A stretch of 34,074 bases of DNA, from positions 1 through 34,074 of the forward strand of contig JAHIZV010000092.1 in the NCBI GenBank assembly GCA_018814445.1, read 5' to 3'. The notes beneath the pieces are model-generated. The model saw only the letters and a program-made list of their open reading frames with translations. It made no database searches and was not told where the DNA came from. Source of the stretch: Verrucomicrobiota bacterium (GTDB lineage Bacteria > Verrucomicrobiota > Kiritimatiellia > JAHIZV01). Both the position numbers and the translations under genes were made by a program. This document shows, in pieces, positions 23,478 to 33,243 of this stretch; positions within the stretch are counted from its first letter, which is position 1; every line of letters starts with the position of its first letter.

Positions 23478-26400
23478 ATGAAAACGACGCTTACAGCCGT
23501 ACTCGCCGGGGTGTTTATTGTGTACCTTCCGCCTGTCGTGCGTTCAGCCGACTTGCGGATCAACGAGTTCATGGCCGTCAACGAGACGATCCTGCAGGAC
23601 GAAGACGGAGACTACTCGGACTGGATCGAGATTCTGAACGCAGGCACGTCGACCGTTGATCTCGCTGGATACCACCTGACGGACGACAACAGCCATCCCG
23701 ACCTATGGACGTTTCCCCCAACGAGCATTCCCCCGGGCGGATTTGTCGTTGTGTTCGCCTCCGACAAGGACCGGACAAACTCCGCCTCGGAACTCCACAC
23801 GAACTTCAAACTCAGCGGAGACGGTGAGTATCTCGGCCTTATAGAGCCCGATGGTTCCACAGTGGCGTTCGAGTATGCGGCGAACTACCCGGCGCAAGTC
23901 GCAGACGTCTCCTATGGAGTCGAGCCGGTCACCGTTTCCACAAACCTGATTACCACAAACGCAGCCTGCACCGTTCTCGTCCCCACAAACGACGCGCTGG
24001 AGCTCGCGTGGGTCGACCGAATCGGTTTCGACGACTCCGGGTGGACTGCGGGAACGAACGGCGTTGGTTATGAGAGCGGAACCGGGTACGAAGATTTCAT
24101 CAAAACAGACGTAGGTCAGGCCATGCACAACAGCAACGGCACGGTCTATATCCGCCTGCCGTTTGTCATCCCTCAACCCTCTCTCTACGACCGGGTGCAG
24201 CTGAGAGTGAAATACGATGACGGTTTCGTAGCCTACATCAACGGCCAGCCGGTCGCGGAGGCCAACGCGCCGGACGAACCGACCTGGAACTCCTTGTCCA
24301 CGAACTTCCACAGTGACAGCAGCGCGATAGTCTTTGAGGACTTCGAGATACCGGATGCCGCGGAAGTACTCGAGATCGGTACGAACATGCTCGCGGTTCA
24401 CGCCATGAACGAATCCGCTTCCAGCTCCGACTTGCTGTTCGTAATGGAACTGAACGGCTCGCAGCAGACGGGATCAACAAACCTGTTCCGCTATTTCTTT
24501 CTTCCCACGCCGGGCGCGGACAACCTCGGTGGCACGAATGATCTCGGGCCGGTGATAACCCTCGTCGGACACAGCCCGAAGATCCCTGAAGACGCGGACA
24601 ATCTGATCGTGACCGCCCGGGTCGTGGACGTCACGGAGACTGTCAGCCAGGTTACACTTCACTACCGCACAATGTTCGGCGCCGAAAGCAGTACGAATAT
24701 GGCCGATGACGGCCTGCACGGCGATGGAGCCGCCGCGGATGGTGTGTTCGGAGCTGTGATCCCCGCGTCGGCGGCGACCCCCGGTCAGATGATTCGCTAC
24801 TGCATCACGGCCGCGGACGTCTCGGGTGACACCACGCGCCAGCCTCTCTTTCCCGATCCGCTTGCTTCCCCGGAGTACCTTGGAACAGTGGTCAACGACT
24901 CGTCGATTACTTCGCAGGTTCCGGTTCTCCACTGGTTCGTACAGTCCGAGTCCGCGTCCGACACCTACACGGGCACGAGAGGATCACTTTTCTATCTCGG
25001 CCGTTTCTACGACAACATATTCTGCAGGGAGCGCGGTGGTTCGAGTACGGCTCTGCCAAAGCCAAGCCATAAGTTCGATTTCAATGCCGGAAGCCACTTT
25101 CTGTTCGACACCAATCTTCCCCTCGTCGAGGAGGTCAATCTCAACACCACCTATAGCGACAAGACATACCTCAGGCGCCCCCTCTCGTGGGAGACTCTCC
25201 GGAATGCCGGCGTCCCATACTCTCATGCCTCGCTTGTTCGCGTTCACCGGAACGGAACCTTCTACAGCCTCGACGTCTGGGTCGAACAGGTCGACGAAAC
25301 ATACCTGCGGCGCAATGACCTCGACCCGAACGGCGCGCTCTACAAGATGTTCAACGAACTCGTGAGTTCTACGAAGGTGGAGAAGAAGACGCGCAAGGAC
25401 GAGGACCACAGCGATCTGCAGGCACTCATTGACGGGATCAACTCCTCGAGCCGCTTCGATTATCTTTTTGATAACGTCAATATTGCCTCAGTTGTGAACT
25501 TCATCGCGGGCCACACGCTCATCAATGACCGCGACTACGGGAAAAAGAACCACTACCTCTATCGCGACACCGAGGGAGATCAGGAATGGGAGTTCCTTCC
25601 CTGGGACAAAGACCTGACTTTCGGCAAGAACTGGGGAGGAAGCCTCCGTCTGCTTCACGACAACATCACCCCGTACAATCCGGTGTTCGATGTCGACTGG
25701 AACATGTTGATCGACGCAATCTACGATAACCCTCTCACCCGGCAGATGTACACGCGCCGCCTGCGCACCTTGATGGACGACTTGCTTCAGCCTCCGGACA
25801 CACCGTATGTCGACCGGCTTCTCGAACAGCGTATTGACGAAATCCTCTCCGAAGCCGGAGCGGATATGCAGGACGACCACGAGCGCTGGGGTGATCCGTG
25901 GTCCTACGGGGACGACTGGACCTATTCGGAGGCGAACGGCGTCACGAAGTCAAACTACCTGGATCCCCGACGCATGTTCCTCTACGTCACGAACCATATC
26001 AGCGGCGGAGGTGAAATCCCGGATCAGCAGACGAACTCACCCGTCGTCCTGTTCGGCCGCGTTGAATTCACACCCGCCAACGGAAATCAGGACCAGGAAT
26101 ACGTCGAACTTGTCAACACGAACGCCTTCGCCGTCGACATCACAGGATGGCGAATCACTAATGCCGTGGACTACACCTTCCCGCCCGGCACGGTGATCGG
26201 CTCATCAACATCCATGTTCGTATCGCCCAACTCCGTCGCCTTCAGGTCGCGGCCGACCAGCCCCACCGGCAACGAACGCAGGTTCGTGCAGGACTCATAC
26301 AGCGGATCACTGTCTTCCCGCGGCGAAACGCTCTGGCTTGTTGACAACGACAACCAGCCTGTTTCGTCACTTGCCTACACGGGCTCCCCCAGCCTCTTTC

Positions 26401-28259
26401 AGAAGGACCTTCGCGTGACGGAAATCATGTACCATCCCGGTGACGCCGACGGCTCGGAATTCGTCGATGACGACTTCGAGTTTCTGGAACTGAAGAACAC
26501 GGGAACGAATAACCTCGACCTGACAGGAGTCAAGCTGACCGACGGGGTATTCTTCACCTTCACCAACGTCTTCCTCGGGTCCGGACAACTCCTCGTCCTC
26601 GTCAGGAATCCGGCGGCATTCACGAATCGGTACGACACGAACGGCATCACGCTGGCCGGCGTATACAGCGGCACACTCAGAAACACGGGCGAGGAGATCC
26701 GCCTGGAAGACCCGTTAAACGAGACGATTCTGAAGTTTGACTTTGACGACGGGTGGTACGCCCTGACGGATGGTGAGGGCTATTCGTTAAACATCAGGGA
26801 CGACCGTGCTCCTTATGATACATGGCCCGCGTCGAACAGTTGGCGGGCCGGTGCAGTTAAACACGGCACGCCGGGGTTTGACGAGTCCTCGATTCCCGCA
26901 GGGTCGATCGTTATCAACGAAATCCTCACGCACACCGACGCAACGCAGGACTGGGTTGAAATCCACAACACGACAACGAACGACTACAACATTGGAGGGT
27001 GGCTCCTCAGCGACCAGCCCACCGCCCTCGCAAAGTACACCATTCCCTCCGGCACGGTCATCACCGGCGGGCAGTACCTGGTGATAGGTGAAAACGAATT
27101 CAACAATCCCGGAAACTCGAACGCACTGGCTCCCTTCGCCTTCAGCGAACTCGGAGAGGCCGTTCATTTCTCGTCCGGCTCGGGCGGCATACCCACCGAA
27201 TACCGCGAATCCGAAACCTTCGGCGCGGCGGAGAAAGAAGTCACCTTCGGTCGCTACCTCGTCAGCGATGGAAGTGTCGACTTTGTGGCTGCCGAGACGC
27301 CCACACCCGGAGCGGCCAACTCGCCGCCGAAACTCGGTGAAGTGGTTATTACGGAGATCATGTACAACCCCGCGGCAGGCGGAGACGAGTTCGTTGAGAT
27401 ATTCAACACCCGTACGAACAGCTGGCCGCTCTACGATGTTGCACATCCATCCAACACCTGGAAACTCACCGGAGGCATAGGGTTCACCTTCCCCTCAAAC
27501 CAGGTGCTGACCTCGCGGAGGCATACGCTTGTTGTCGCAACGAACGACCCTTATGGATTCCGCCTTAAGTATGACATCCCGCAGCAGGTCGCCATTTTCG
27601 GACCGTATACAGGATCACTGAACAACGCGGGTGAGAGCATCAAGCTCCGCAAGCCGGGCGACCCCGAGACCAACGGTCTTGTCCCCTACATCATCGTTGA
27701 CCGCGTGAAGTACGGCCATCTTCCGCCCTGGTCCACGAACGCCGACGGCGGGGGCCCTGCGCTCGAGAAGCGGAGTCCTGATCTCTACGGAAACGAGCCG
27801 ACGAACTGGACTACGCACATCACGCCTTTCGGTTCACCCGGAACGCTTCCGCAGTACGATGCGGACGGCGACTGTATACCCGACAACTGGGAAGTCCTTC
27901 AGTTCGGCGATTCGGACGAAGATGCAGGCGACGACTTCGATATGGATGGTGCCGACAACCTCAACGAGTACTACGCCGGCACGGTCGCGTCCAACGGGCT
28001 GGATAAGTGGTCGATGCAGATATCGGAATCCAACGGGAATATCATTGTCTCCTTCCCGACCATTCAGGCGAAAGGCGCCGGCTACTACGGCCTGACCCGC
28101 TACTACGATGTCGAACGGCTCTCGCGTTTGGCGACGCAGAACTGGGATCGCGTAAACGGCTACACCAACATTGTCGCCAGCGGCGCGTATATCGCGCTCA
28201 CGAATGAGGGCGCTTTCCATCAGTTCTACCGCATCCGGACGCGGCTCGTTCAAGAGTGA
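23478..28259 (+). CDS. Secreted CotH-kinase/lamin-tail repeat protein
   Basis: A 1593-residue exported protein. Residues 1-23 are a signal peptide (TTLTAVLAGVFIVYLPPVVRS). A first lamin-tail domain (about 24-150) begins INEFMAVNETILQDEDGDY. A beta-rich jelly-roll-like region (about 180-325) and an FN3-like region (about 355-465) follow. The CotH domain spans about 480-810, with HKFDF near 530 and FLPWDKDLTFG near 706-716 matching the metal and nucleotide motifs of CotH kinases. Four more lamin-tail repeats begin near 855, 977, 1142 and 1288. A calcium-loop segment DADGDCIPDNWE sits near 1461. No sorting signal is visible. Bacterial CotH proteins phosphorylate proteins outside the cytoplasm. 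Heptamer array J starts at the base after the stop. Confidence 0.8.
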   Translation: MKTTLTAVLAGVFIVYLPPVVRSADLRINEFMAVNETILQDEDGDYSDWIEILNAGTSTVDLAGYHLTDDNSHPDLWTFPPTSIPPGGFVVVFASDKDRTNSASELHTNFKLSGDGEYLGLIEPDGSTVAFEYAANYPAQVADVSYGVEPVTVSTNLITTNAACTVLVPTNDALELAWVDRIGFDDSGWTAGTNGVGYESGTGYEDFIKTDVGQAMHNSNGTVYIRLPFVIPQPSLYDRVQLRVKYDDGFVAYINGQPVAEANAPDEPTWNSLSTNFHSDSSAIVFEDFEIPDAAEVLEIGTNMLAVHAMNESASSSDLLFVMELNGSQQTGSTNLFRYFFLPTPGADNLGGTNDLGPVITLVGHSPKIPEDADNLIVTARVVDVTETVSQVTLHYRTMFGAESSTNMADDGLHGDGAAADGVFGAVIPASAATPGQMIRYCITAADVSGDTTRQPLFPDPLASPEYLGTVVNDSSITSQVPVLHWFVQSESASDTYTGTRGSLFYLGRFYDNIFCRERGGSSTALPKPSHKFDFNAGSHFLFDTNLPLVEEVNLNTTYSDKTYLRRPLSWETLRNAGVPYSHASLVRVHRNGTFYSLDVWVEQVDETYLRRNDLDPNGALYKMFNELVSSTKVEKKTRKDEDHSDLQALIDGINSSSRFDYLFDNVNIASVVNFIAGHTLINDRDYGKKNHYLYRDTEGDQEWEFLPWDKDLTFGKNWGGSLRLLHDNITPYNPVFDVDWNMLIDAIYDNPLTRQMYTRRLRTLMDDLLQPPDTPYVDRLLEQRIDEILSEAGADMQDDHERWGDPWSYGDDWTYSEANGVTKSNYLDPRRMFLYVTNHISGGGEIPDQQTNSPVVLFGRVEFTPANGNQDQEYVELVNTNAFAVDITGWRITNAVDYTFPPGTVIGSSTSMFVSPNSVAFRSRPTSPTGNERRFVQDSYSGSLSSRGETLWLVDNDNQPVSSLAYTGSPSLFQKDLRVTEIMYHPGDADGSEFVDDDFEFLELKNTGTNNLDLTGVKLTDGVFFTFTNVFLGSGQLLVLVRNPAAFTNRYDTNGITLAGVYSGTLRNTGEEIRLEDPLNETILKFDFDDGWYALTDGEGYSLNIRDDRAPYDTWPASNSWRAGAVKHGTPGFDESSIPAGSIVINEILTHTDATQDWVEIHNTTTNDYNIGGWLLSDQPTALAKYTIPSGTVITGGQYLVIGENEFNNPGNSNALAPFAFSELGEAVHFSSGSGGIPTEYRESETFGAAEKEVTFGRYLVSDGSVDFVAAETPTPGAANSPPKLGEVVITEIMYNPAAGGDEFVEIFNTRTNSWPLYDVAHPSNTWKLTGGIGFTFPSNQVLTSRRHTLVVATNDPYGFRLKYDIPQQVAIFGPYTGSLNNAGESIKLRKPGDPETNGLVPYIIVDRVKYGHLPPWSTNADGGGPALEKRSPDLYGNEPTNWTTHITPFGSPGTLPQYDADGDCIPDNWEVLQFGDSDEDAGDDFDMDGADNLNEYYAGTVASNGLDKWSMQISESNGNIIVSFPTIQAKGAGYYGLTRYYDVERLSRLATQNWDRVNGYTNIVASGAYIALTNEGAFHQFYRIRTRLVQE

Positions 28260-28294
28260 CATTCGACGTTCGCCATTGGCCCTTGGACTTTTGA
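28260..28294 (-). repeat. Heptamer array J
   Basis: Five units at 28260, 28267, 28274, 28281 and 28288 (CATTCGA, CCTTGGA types; GTCCAAG-like on the minus strand). It starts at the base after the CotH gene stop and is followed by a C/T-rich tract that runs to the next start codon. Confidence 0.65.
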
Positions 28295-28346
28295 CCAGAA
28301 AACATCCCCTTTACCCCTTCTCTCCGCTGCCCTATGCTCCGCAACC

Positions 28347-29603
28347 ATGTTGACTTGGATTTGGAACCAGATCGCCGTCACGCTTCCGGAGGACTGGGAG
28401 ATGCTGCAGTTCTCGCGCGACCCGGATCGCGGGCGATGCGCCTTCGCCGACCGCTACCGCTACCGATTTGAGCTGAACTGGTCCAAGGTGTCAGGTGAGC
28501 CGGATTTCGTCCGCATGATGTCGGACTACTCCCACAAATTGGAAGCTGACGGGAAGATGACCGACATCCGCGACGCGCGTCTGTGCGGCTGCCCCGGACT
28601 GATCGGCCAGTCACCCGAGGGGCCGGTGTCACGCTTCGGGACGTGGATCGAATCCCAAAGCTGTCTTCTTGAAGTCGTATTTCTATGGCCCGAAGAGCGG
28701 GACATAGCCGTCGAGAAGGAAGTTCTCAGGAGTCTGCGTCCTTCCGAAACGGAGTCCGACGGTATGAACATATGGCGGGCGTTCGGCATGGAACTGCGTG
28801 TCCCCGAATCGCTTTCGCTCGAATCATGTTCTATCCAGGCCGCGCGCGCCGGCTTCCTCTTCAGGGGTAAGAGTCCGGCTGAAACATGGGTCTTCCGCCG
28901 TTACGGGATGGTCGACAGTTGGTTGAAAACCGATCTGGACGCCTGGCTGAAGAGCCAGCTTCCCGCAGACATCAAAGACATCAACATCCGGCATTCGACC
29001 GAGGGCAGCATCGAAACGACCCACCTGAGCGGGAGGTATCTGCCCTCGGGACTCCTGCACAAGCGAGGTCTCTTTGAAGCCGCCGCGTGGCAGCACCCGA
29101 TGGATCGCCGCCTCTACCTGGCCATGCTGACCAACCCCCGGAAATCATCTTACGCGGGCACAGATCCCGCAAAGGTCCTGAAGTCCGCGCCGGAGTTTAC
29201 GGCCCTGCCGGCTTCCGGCATCCACACGAGCACAGGCACACCCTCAGCAAACGCGCGCACATGGGAGCCCATGCTCAAGGCGGTTCTCGTCAGAAATACC
29301 GCGGCTACAGTTGAGCCGCGCATGTCCGATCGTTCGCTGAGCATCACTATTCCGTCCAGGAAGCCCCGCTGGGCATTCCCTCCAATCACATGGATCGTCC
29401 ATCCCCCCGAAAAGAAGACATTGGAGCTCGATCCGGTGGGCGCCGATGTGTGGAACGCGTGTGATAATAGAAGGAGCACCGAGGAGGTCATCGACTTTTT
29501 TGCGCGAAAACACAGCTTAACGTTTCACGAGAGCCGCGTTTCTGTTACCACATATATCAAAATGCTGGTACAAAGAGGCGCGCTGGCGGTGGCCATGGAA
29601 TAG
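28347..29603 (+). CDS. Protein with C-terminal PqqD-like domain
   Basis: A 418-residue protein. The last ~75 residues (LELDPVGADVWNACDNRRST, ending TYIKMLVQRGALAVAME) have the look of a PqqD domain: an 'invariably L-D-x-x-g-a-x-x-W' segment followed by helices. PqqD domains present precursor peptides to modifying enzymes in PQQ and related peptide pathways. The first ~340 residues resemble no family I know. No precursor peptide or radical-SAM gene is in the window. The ATG at 28347 has no ribosome binding site; its leader is pyrimidine-rich. The next gene, a transporter-like membrane protein, starts 27 bases later. Confidence 0.6.
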   Translation: MLTWIWNQIAVTLPEDWEMLQFSRDPDRGRCAFADRYRYRFELNWSKVSGEPDFVRMMSDYSHKLEADGKMTDIRDARLCGCPGLIGQSPEGPVSRFGTWIESQSCLLEVVFLWPEERDIAVEKEVLRSLRPSETESDGMNIWRAFGMELRVPESLSLESCSIQAARAGFLFRGKSPAETWVFRRYGMVDSWLKTDLDAWLKSQLPADIKDINIRHSTEGSIETTHLSGRYLPSGLLHKRGLFEAAAWQHPMDRRLYLAMLTNPRKSSYAGTDPAKVLKSAPEFTALPASGIHTSTGTPSANARTWEPMLKAVLVRNTAATVEPRMSDRSLSITIPSRKPRWAFPPITWIVHPPEKKTLELDPVGADVWNACDNRRSTEEVIDFFARKHSLTFHESRVSVTTYIKMLVQRGALAVAME

Positions 29604-29630
29604 CGGGTCCGTTACAGGAGAGGTTCTTTA

Positions 29631-31682
29631 TTGTCTTTGCGTGCGGTAATTCTCGGTCTGCTCGGGGCGGCATTCGTCTGCTCCTACACATACTTTAACG
29701 ACTGGATCATGCGGCAGACGATGTTCGTGGGCAACCTGATGCCCATTTCGGTCTACGGACTCCTCGTAATCTTTCTCGCTCTCGGCTATCCGCTTCTCCG
29801 CCGCATCCGCCAGGGAATGGCTCTTCGTCCGTCCGAATTGGCCGTTGTCGTGTGCATGGTACTCGCGTCCTGCGCCATTCCCGGATCAAACCTGCTCCGG
29901 CTGTTCACGCCGTCCATCATGATGCCCAACCGTTTCGAACACACGGAGCCGGGATGGCAGAAGCAGGGAGTGATGGATCTTGTACCCGAGGGCATGCTGG
30001 TCGATCCGTCTCCCGACGAGGAACGAATCCTCAGCGGCTTCACTCGAGGCCTGAGCGAAGCCGACGACCACATCGCCTTCTCGGAAGTTCCCTGGTCGGC
30101 ATGGATCCGGCCGATGCTGTTCTGGATACCTCTCCTCCTGAGTCTCTGGATCGCCATGCTCGGCCTCGCCACCGTCGTCCACCGGCAATGGTCCGACCAC
30201 GAACATCTCCCCTATCCCATCGCCACATTTACAAAGTCCCTTTTTCCGAAAGCAGACGGCAGCAAGAGTCCGATCTTCAGCAACCGCATGTTCTGGATCG
30301 CGCTGGGCTTCGTCTTCGCTATTCACTCGTACAATTACCTGAACCTCTGGTTTCCAAATTACTTGCTCGGGCGAATCCCTCTCGGCGTTGACTGGAGTTC
30401 TTTGGCGGAACTTTCAGACACATTCGCGAAGGGCGGCGGAAAAGCCTTTCTTGGATTCTATACGCTCTACTTCACCGTGATTGCGGTCGCCTACTTCCTG
30501 CCTTCGGAGGTGTCTCTATCGCTCGGCATCGGCCCGTTCCTCTGGGTCTTCTTCACGGGAACCCTTGCCACCTACGGCATTGGGCAGACCGGCTGGCAGG
30601 GCAACTGGCCGTTCGGCATTTCGTTGAGTTCGATGCTTAATCTCGGCGCCTACTTCGCCCTGCTCGGCGTCATCATCTACACGGGCCGCCACTACTACTC
30701 CTCGGTGTTCAAACGCGCGGCCGGATTCCGTACCGCTCAACACGTCGAGCCCTCCGCGGTCGGAGGCGCCCGCGTATTCCTTTTCGGTATCGTCTTCTTC
30801 ACTGTGTTCGCCGCGGTCTTCGCCGGACTCGACTGGCCGCTCGCGTTGCTCTTCAGCCTGGGCTGCGTGGCTGTCTACCTTGTCATGAGCAGGCTCCTGG
30901 CAGAGACAGGACTCTTCTTCATCGTCACCTTCGGTACGCCCGCCACGCTCCTCTGGGCGATAATGGGCGCCAAGTCGCTGGGTCCTCAGATGATGCTGAT
31001 ACTCTTCATGTTCTGCATCGTGATGTTCTACGACCCGCGCGAAGCGTTGATGCCCTACATCACGAACGGACTGAAGCTGGCGGACGAGTTCAAAGTGAAC
31101 CTCGGGAAACTCTCTATCGCCATCGCGGCGGCACTGGTCGTCGGCCTCGCCGTCGGTATTCCCGTCGTCCTCTACTTCCAGTACGACAAAGGCATAGACG
31201 TTTCGTCCTGGCAGATCCAGCAGGCCAAGGTGCCCTTCAATGAAGTTATCAACGCGATGCAGCGCCTTGACGCCCAGGGACAACTCGAAGAGGCCGGCTC
31301 CGTCACGGGCCTAAAAAGGTTTGTCCAGGCGGCTCCGAACGGACAGGCGATGCTGACCTTCGCCATCGGCGCGGGCCTGGTCATTGTGTTCTCCGGAATG
31401 CGTCTGCGCTTTACGAAATGGCCTCTGCACCCCGTGCTGTTCCTCGTATGGGGAACGTACGCGGGCGACTGCTTTGCCCAGTCGTTTATCCTGGGATGGA
31501 TCATCAAGACCGGAATCACGAAATACGGCGGCGCCTCGATCTATCAGAAATTGAAACCGCTGATGTTCGGATTGATAGCGGGCGAGATGCTCGGCGGCGT
31601 CGTGCCCATGATCGTCAGCCTGATCTACTTCCTCGTCACCGGAGGAGATCTTCCAAAACCATTCATGATTATGCCGACATAA
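29631..31682 (+). CDS. Multi-spanning transporter-like protein (DUF6785/DUF6784 type)
   Basis: A 683-residue integral membrane protein with at least 12 hydrophobic segments (for example VILGLLGAAFVCSYTYF and MPISVYGLLVIFLALGYPLL at the N-terminus). The shape and the motif-like segment AMLGLATVVHRQWSDHEHLPYPIA, with a HXXLPYP element, are like the OPT-related DUF6785 proteins common in Planctomycetes and Verrucomicrobia. Members of the OPT superfamily move peptides or metal chelates. It starts at a TTG with GGAGAGG seven bases upstream. It is 27 bases downstream of the PqqD-like gene and is followed by an ABC exporter operon. Confidence 0.65.
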   Translation: MSLRAVILGLLGAAFVCSYTYFNDWIMRQTMFVGNLMPISVYGLLVIFLALGYPLLRRIRQGMALRPSELAVVVCMVLASCAIPGSNLLRLFTPSIMMPNRFEHTEPGWQKQGVMDLVPEGMLVDPSPDEERILSGFTRGLSEADDHIAFSEVPWSAWIRPMLFWIPLLLSLWIAMLGLATVVHRQWSDHEHLPYPIATFTKSLFPKADGSKSPIFSNRMFWIALGFVFAIHSYNYLNLWFPNYLLGRIPLGVDWSSLAELSDTFAKGGGKAFLGFYTLYFTVIAVAYFLPSEVSLSLGIGPFLWVFFTGTLATYGIGQTGWQGNWPFGISLSSMLNLGAYFALLGVIIYTGRHYYSSVFKRAAGFRTAQHVEPSAVGGARVFLFGIVFFTVFAAVFAGLDWPLALLFSLGCVAVYLVMSRLLAETGLFFIVTFGTPATLLWAIMGAKSLGPQMMLILFMFCIVMFYDPREALMPYITNGLKLADEFKVNLGKLSIAIAAALVVGLAVGIPVVLYFQYDKGIDVSSWQIQQAKVPFNEVINAMQRLDAQGQLEEAGSVTGLKRFVQAAPNGQAMLTFAIGAGLVIVFSGMRLRFTKWPLHPVLFLVWGTYAGDCFAQSFILGWIIKTGITKYGGASIYQKLKPLMFGLIAGEMLGGVVPMIVSLIYFLVTGGDLPKPFMIMPT

Positions 31683-31687
31683 GTAGA

Positions 31688-31708
31688 ACCGGAGACCTGA
31701 CACCTGAG
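31688..31708 (-). repeat. Short heptamer run P
   Basis: Three units at 31688, 31695 and 31702 (ACCGGAG, ACCTGAC, then a variant). It fills almost the entire 27-base gap between the transporter and permease genes, and may coincide with the ribosome binding region of the latter. Confidence 0.45.
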
Positions 31709-31709
31709 C

Positions 31710-33182
31710 TTGAAAGAGATAGACGTACAACAGCAACCGATCCTGAGCGCGAAGCGCACGGTGCAGATCGCGATGACAGGTGTGAAGTACCGCCTTTTCC
31801 GCGCGGCGGTCACGGTCGCGGTGATTGTTGTGGCGATGGCTTTCCTGATGAACATCCTCACGGAAAGCCTGATCCGCAGGTCCGTCGCCCTCTCGGCGCG
31901 CGAACAGATCGACGATCTGCATCGCGTCGACCAGTGGATCGCACGGCTGTCGATTGCCCAGTCTCCCGCTGAAATCATCGCTCACCTCGCCGACACAGAA
32001 ACGTCGGAACGATACGCGGGTGAACTCGCCGCGCTGATGCGCCTCCCCGTCGGACAAATCTCGGAGCGAGAGGAAACTGCCGCCGCGGCGAATGCCTACC
32101 TCAATTTCTTCAAGGACTTACCGTTCGGCCGCAAACGGGTTCTCGTTGGCCGCGCGGAGGGCGTCAACATCTTCACACGCCTCGCGGCCGGCGCGCAGTT
32201 CGATCAATTCACATCCCGGCTCGCCAATATGAAGTCGGTAAACCTTCCGTCCGACACAGCCGGCTTCCGCGCTTTTCTGGATGGCTGGCCGGACTTCCAG
32301 CAGTTCCTCGCCAAGGTCAGAGAGGCCGAGGCGACTGCCGTGACCACGATACAGAACGGACTCGAAGGAAGGAGCCTTTCCGATGCCCTGCTCGAAGCCG
32401 GCGGCTCCTTCGGCGATGTGATACGCGGCGCGGGATTCATACTTCAGGACGATGAAGCAACGGCTCTGGCCGCGGACATAGAACGCATACAGAACACCGC
32501 ACGCATCGAGCGGACCATCAACAACGCCGGAATCCGCAAGGCAGTGGCAGCCGAGAAGGACGTGCTCCCCGGCGACGTCACGATCAGCCTGATCTGGAAG
32601 ATCGTAGGCAGCAAGGAGAAGGCGGCATGGTTCCTTGAACTGATGAACAGGAACGACGCCGATACAGGCACACTCGATGCCGAAACACTTGCGGGCCTGT
32701 CCTCCTATCGCGCCAACGAGCAGCTTCTGAAACGCGCCGAGCGCCAGACAATGGAAACCGGCGGCGGGTTCCTAGGTATAGGAAAACGCATGACGTGGCT
32801 GGCGCTGGTTTCAATGCTCGTATGCGCGGTCGGCATCACCAACGCGATGCTCATGTCGGTCACCGAACGCTTCCGCGAGATCGCCACCTTGAAATGCCTC
32901 GGAGCACTGGACGGCTTCATCATGCTCGTCTTCCTTATCGAGGCAGGCGTCCTCGGATTTGTCGGGGGCGTGGGCGGAGCCATCGTGGGGTTCCTTCTGG
33001 GCTCGGGCCGCATGCTGCTCGCGTTCAAATCCCTGATGCTAGGATCTCTCCCCCTGCAGGATCTGGCTACCGCCGGTTTGATTTCGATTGTGGCCGGAGT
33101 CGTTCTCGCCGCCGCCGCCGCCGTGTACCCGTCCTTGCGAGCCGCACAGCTGGCGCCTATGGAGGCCATGAGAATTGAATAG
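31710..33182 (+). CDS. ABC transporter permease, MacB/FtsX family
   Basis: A 490-residue permease starting at a TTG. A first membrane segment (about 30-50) is followed by a large periplasmic region (about 55-355), then three membrane segments near 359-383, 402-433 and 452-475 that form the FtsX domain (MLMSVTERFREIATLKCLGA and YPSLRAAQLAPMEAMRIE are classic). This is a MacB/LolE-like mechanotransmission layout, used to move lipoproteins, peptides or drugs, or to control wall enzymes. Its ATPase partner is the gene at 33672, separated from it by a 490-base insertion carrying a four-helix-bundle gene. Confidence 0.8.
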   Translation: MKEIDVQQQPILSAKRTVQIAMTGVKYRLFRAAVTVAVIVVAMAFLMNILTESLIRRSVALSAREQIDDLHRVDQWIARLSIAQSPAEIIAHLADTETSERYAGELAALMRLPVGQISEREETAAAANAYLNFFKDLPFGRKRVLVGRAEGVNIFTRLAAGAQFDQFTSRLANMKSVNLPSDTAGFRAFLDGWPDFQQFLAKVREAEATAVTTIQNGLEGRSLSDALLEAGGSFGDVIRGAGFILQDDEATALAADIERIQNTARIERTINNAGIRKAVAAEKDVLPGDVTISLIWKIVGSKEKAAWFLELMNRNDADTGTLDAETLAGLSSYRANEQLLKRAERQTMETGGGFLGIGKRMTWLALVSMLVCAVGITNAMLMSVTERFREIATLKCLGALDGFIMLVFLIEAGVLGFVGGVGGAIVGFLLGSGRMLLAFKSLMLGSLPLQDLATAGLISIVAGVVLAAAAAVYPSLRAAQLAPMEAMRIE

Positions 33183-33194
33183 GAATCGGGCAGG

Positions 33195-33229
33195 AATGGT
33201 TGATGGCTAATGGTTTATGGTTGATGGAC
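33195..33229 (+). repeat. Heptamer array K (ATGGTTN)
   Basis: Five units at 33195, 33202, 33209, 33216 and 33223 (AATGGTT, GATGGCT and variants). It begins 12 bases after the permease stop and lies just upstream of the four-helix-bundle gene start. Array L at the other end of the gene is its reverse complement. Confidence 0.75.
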
Positions 33230-33243
33230 AAGCAAGAAGCGGA

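Noticed and set aside
30516-31283. Minus-strand frame of 255 codons opposite the transporter
   Set aside because: Polar His/Glu/Asp-rich antisense of a hydrophobic membrane protein; no homology seen.
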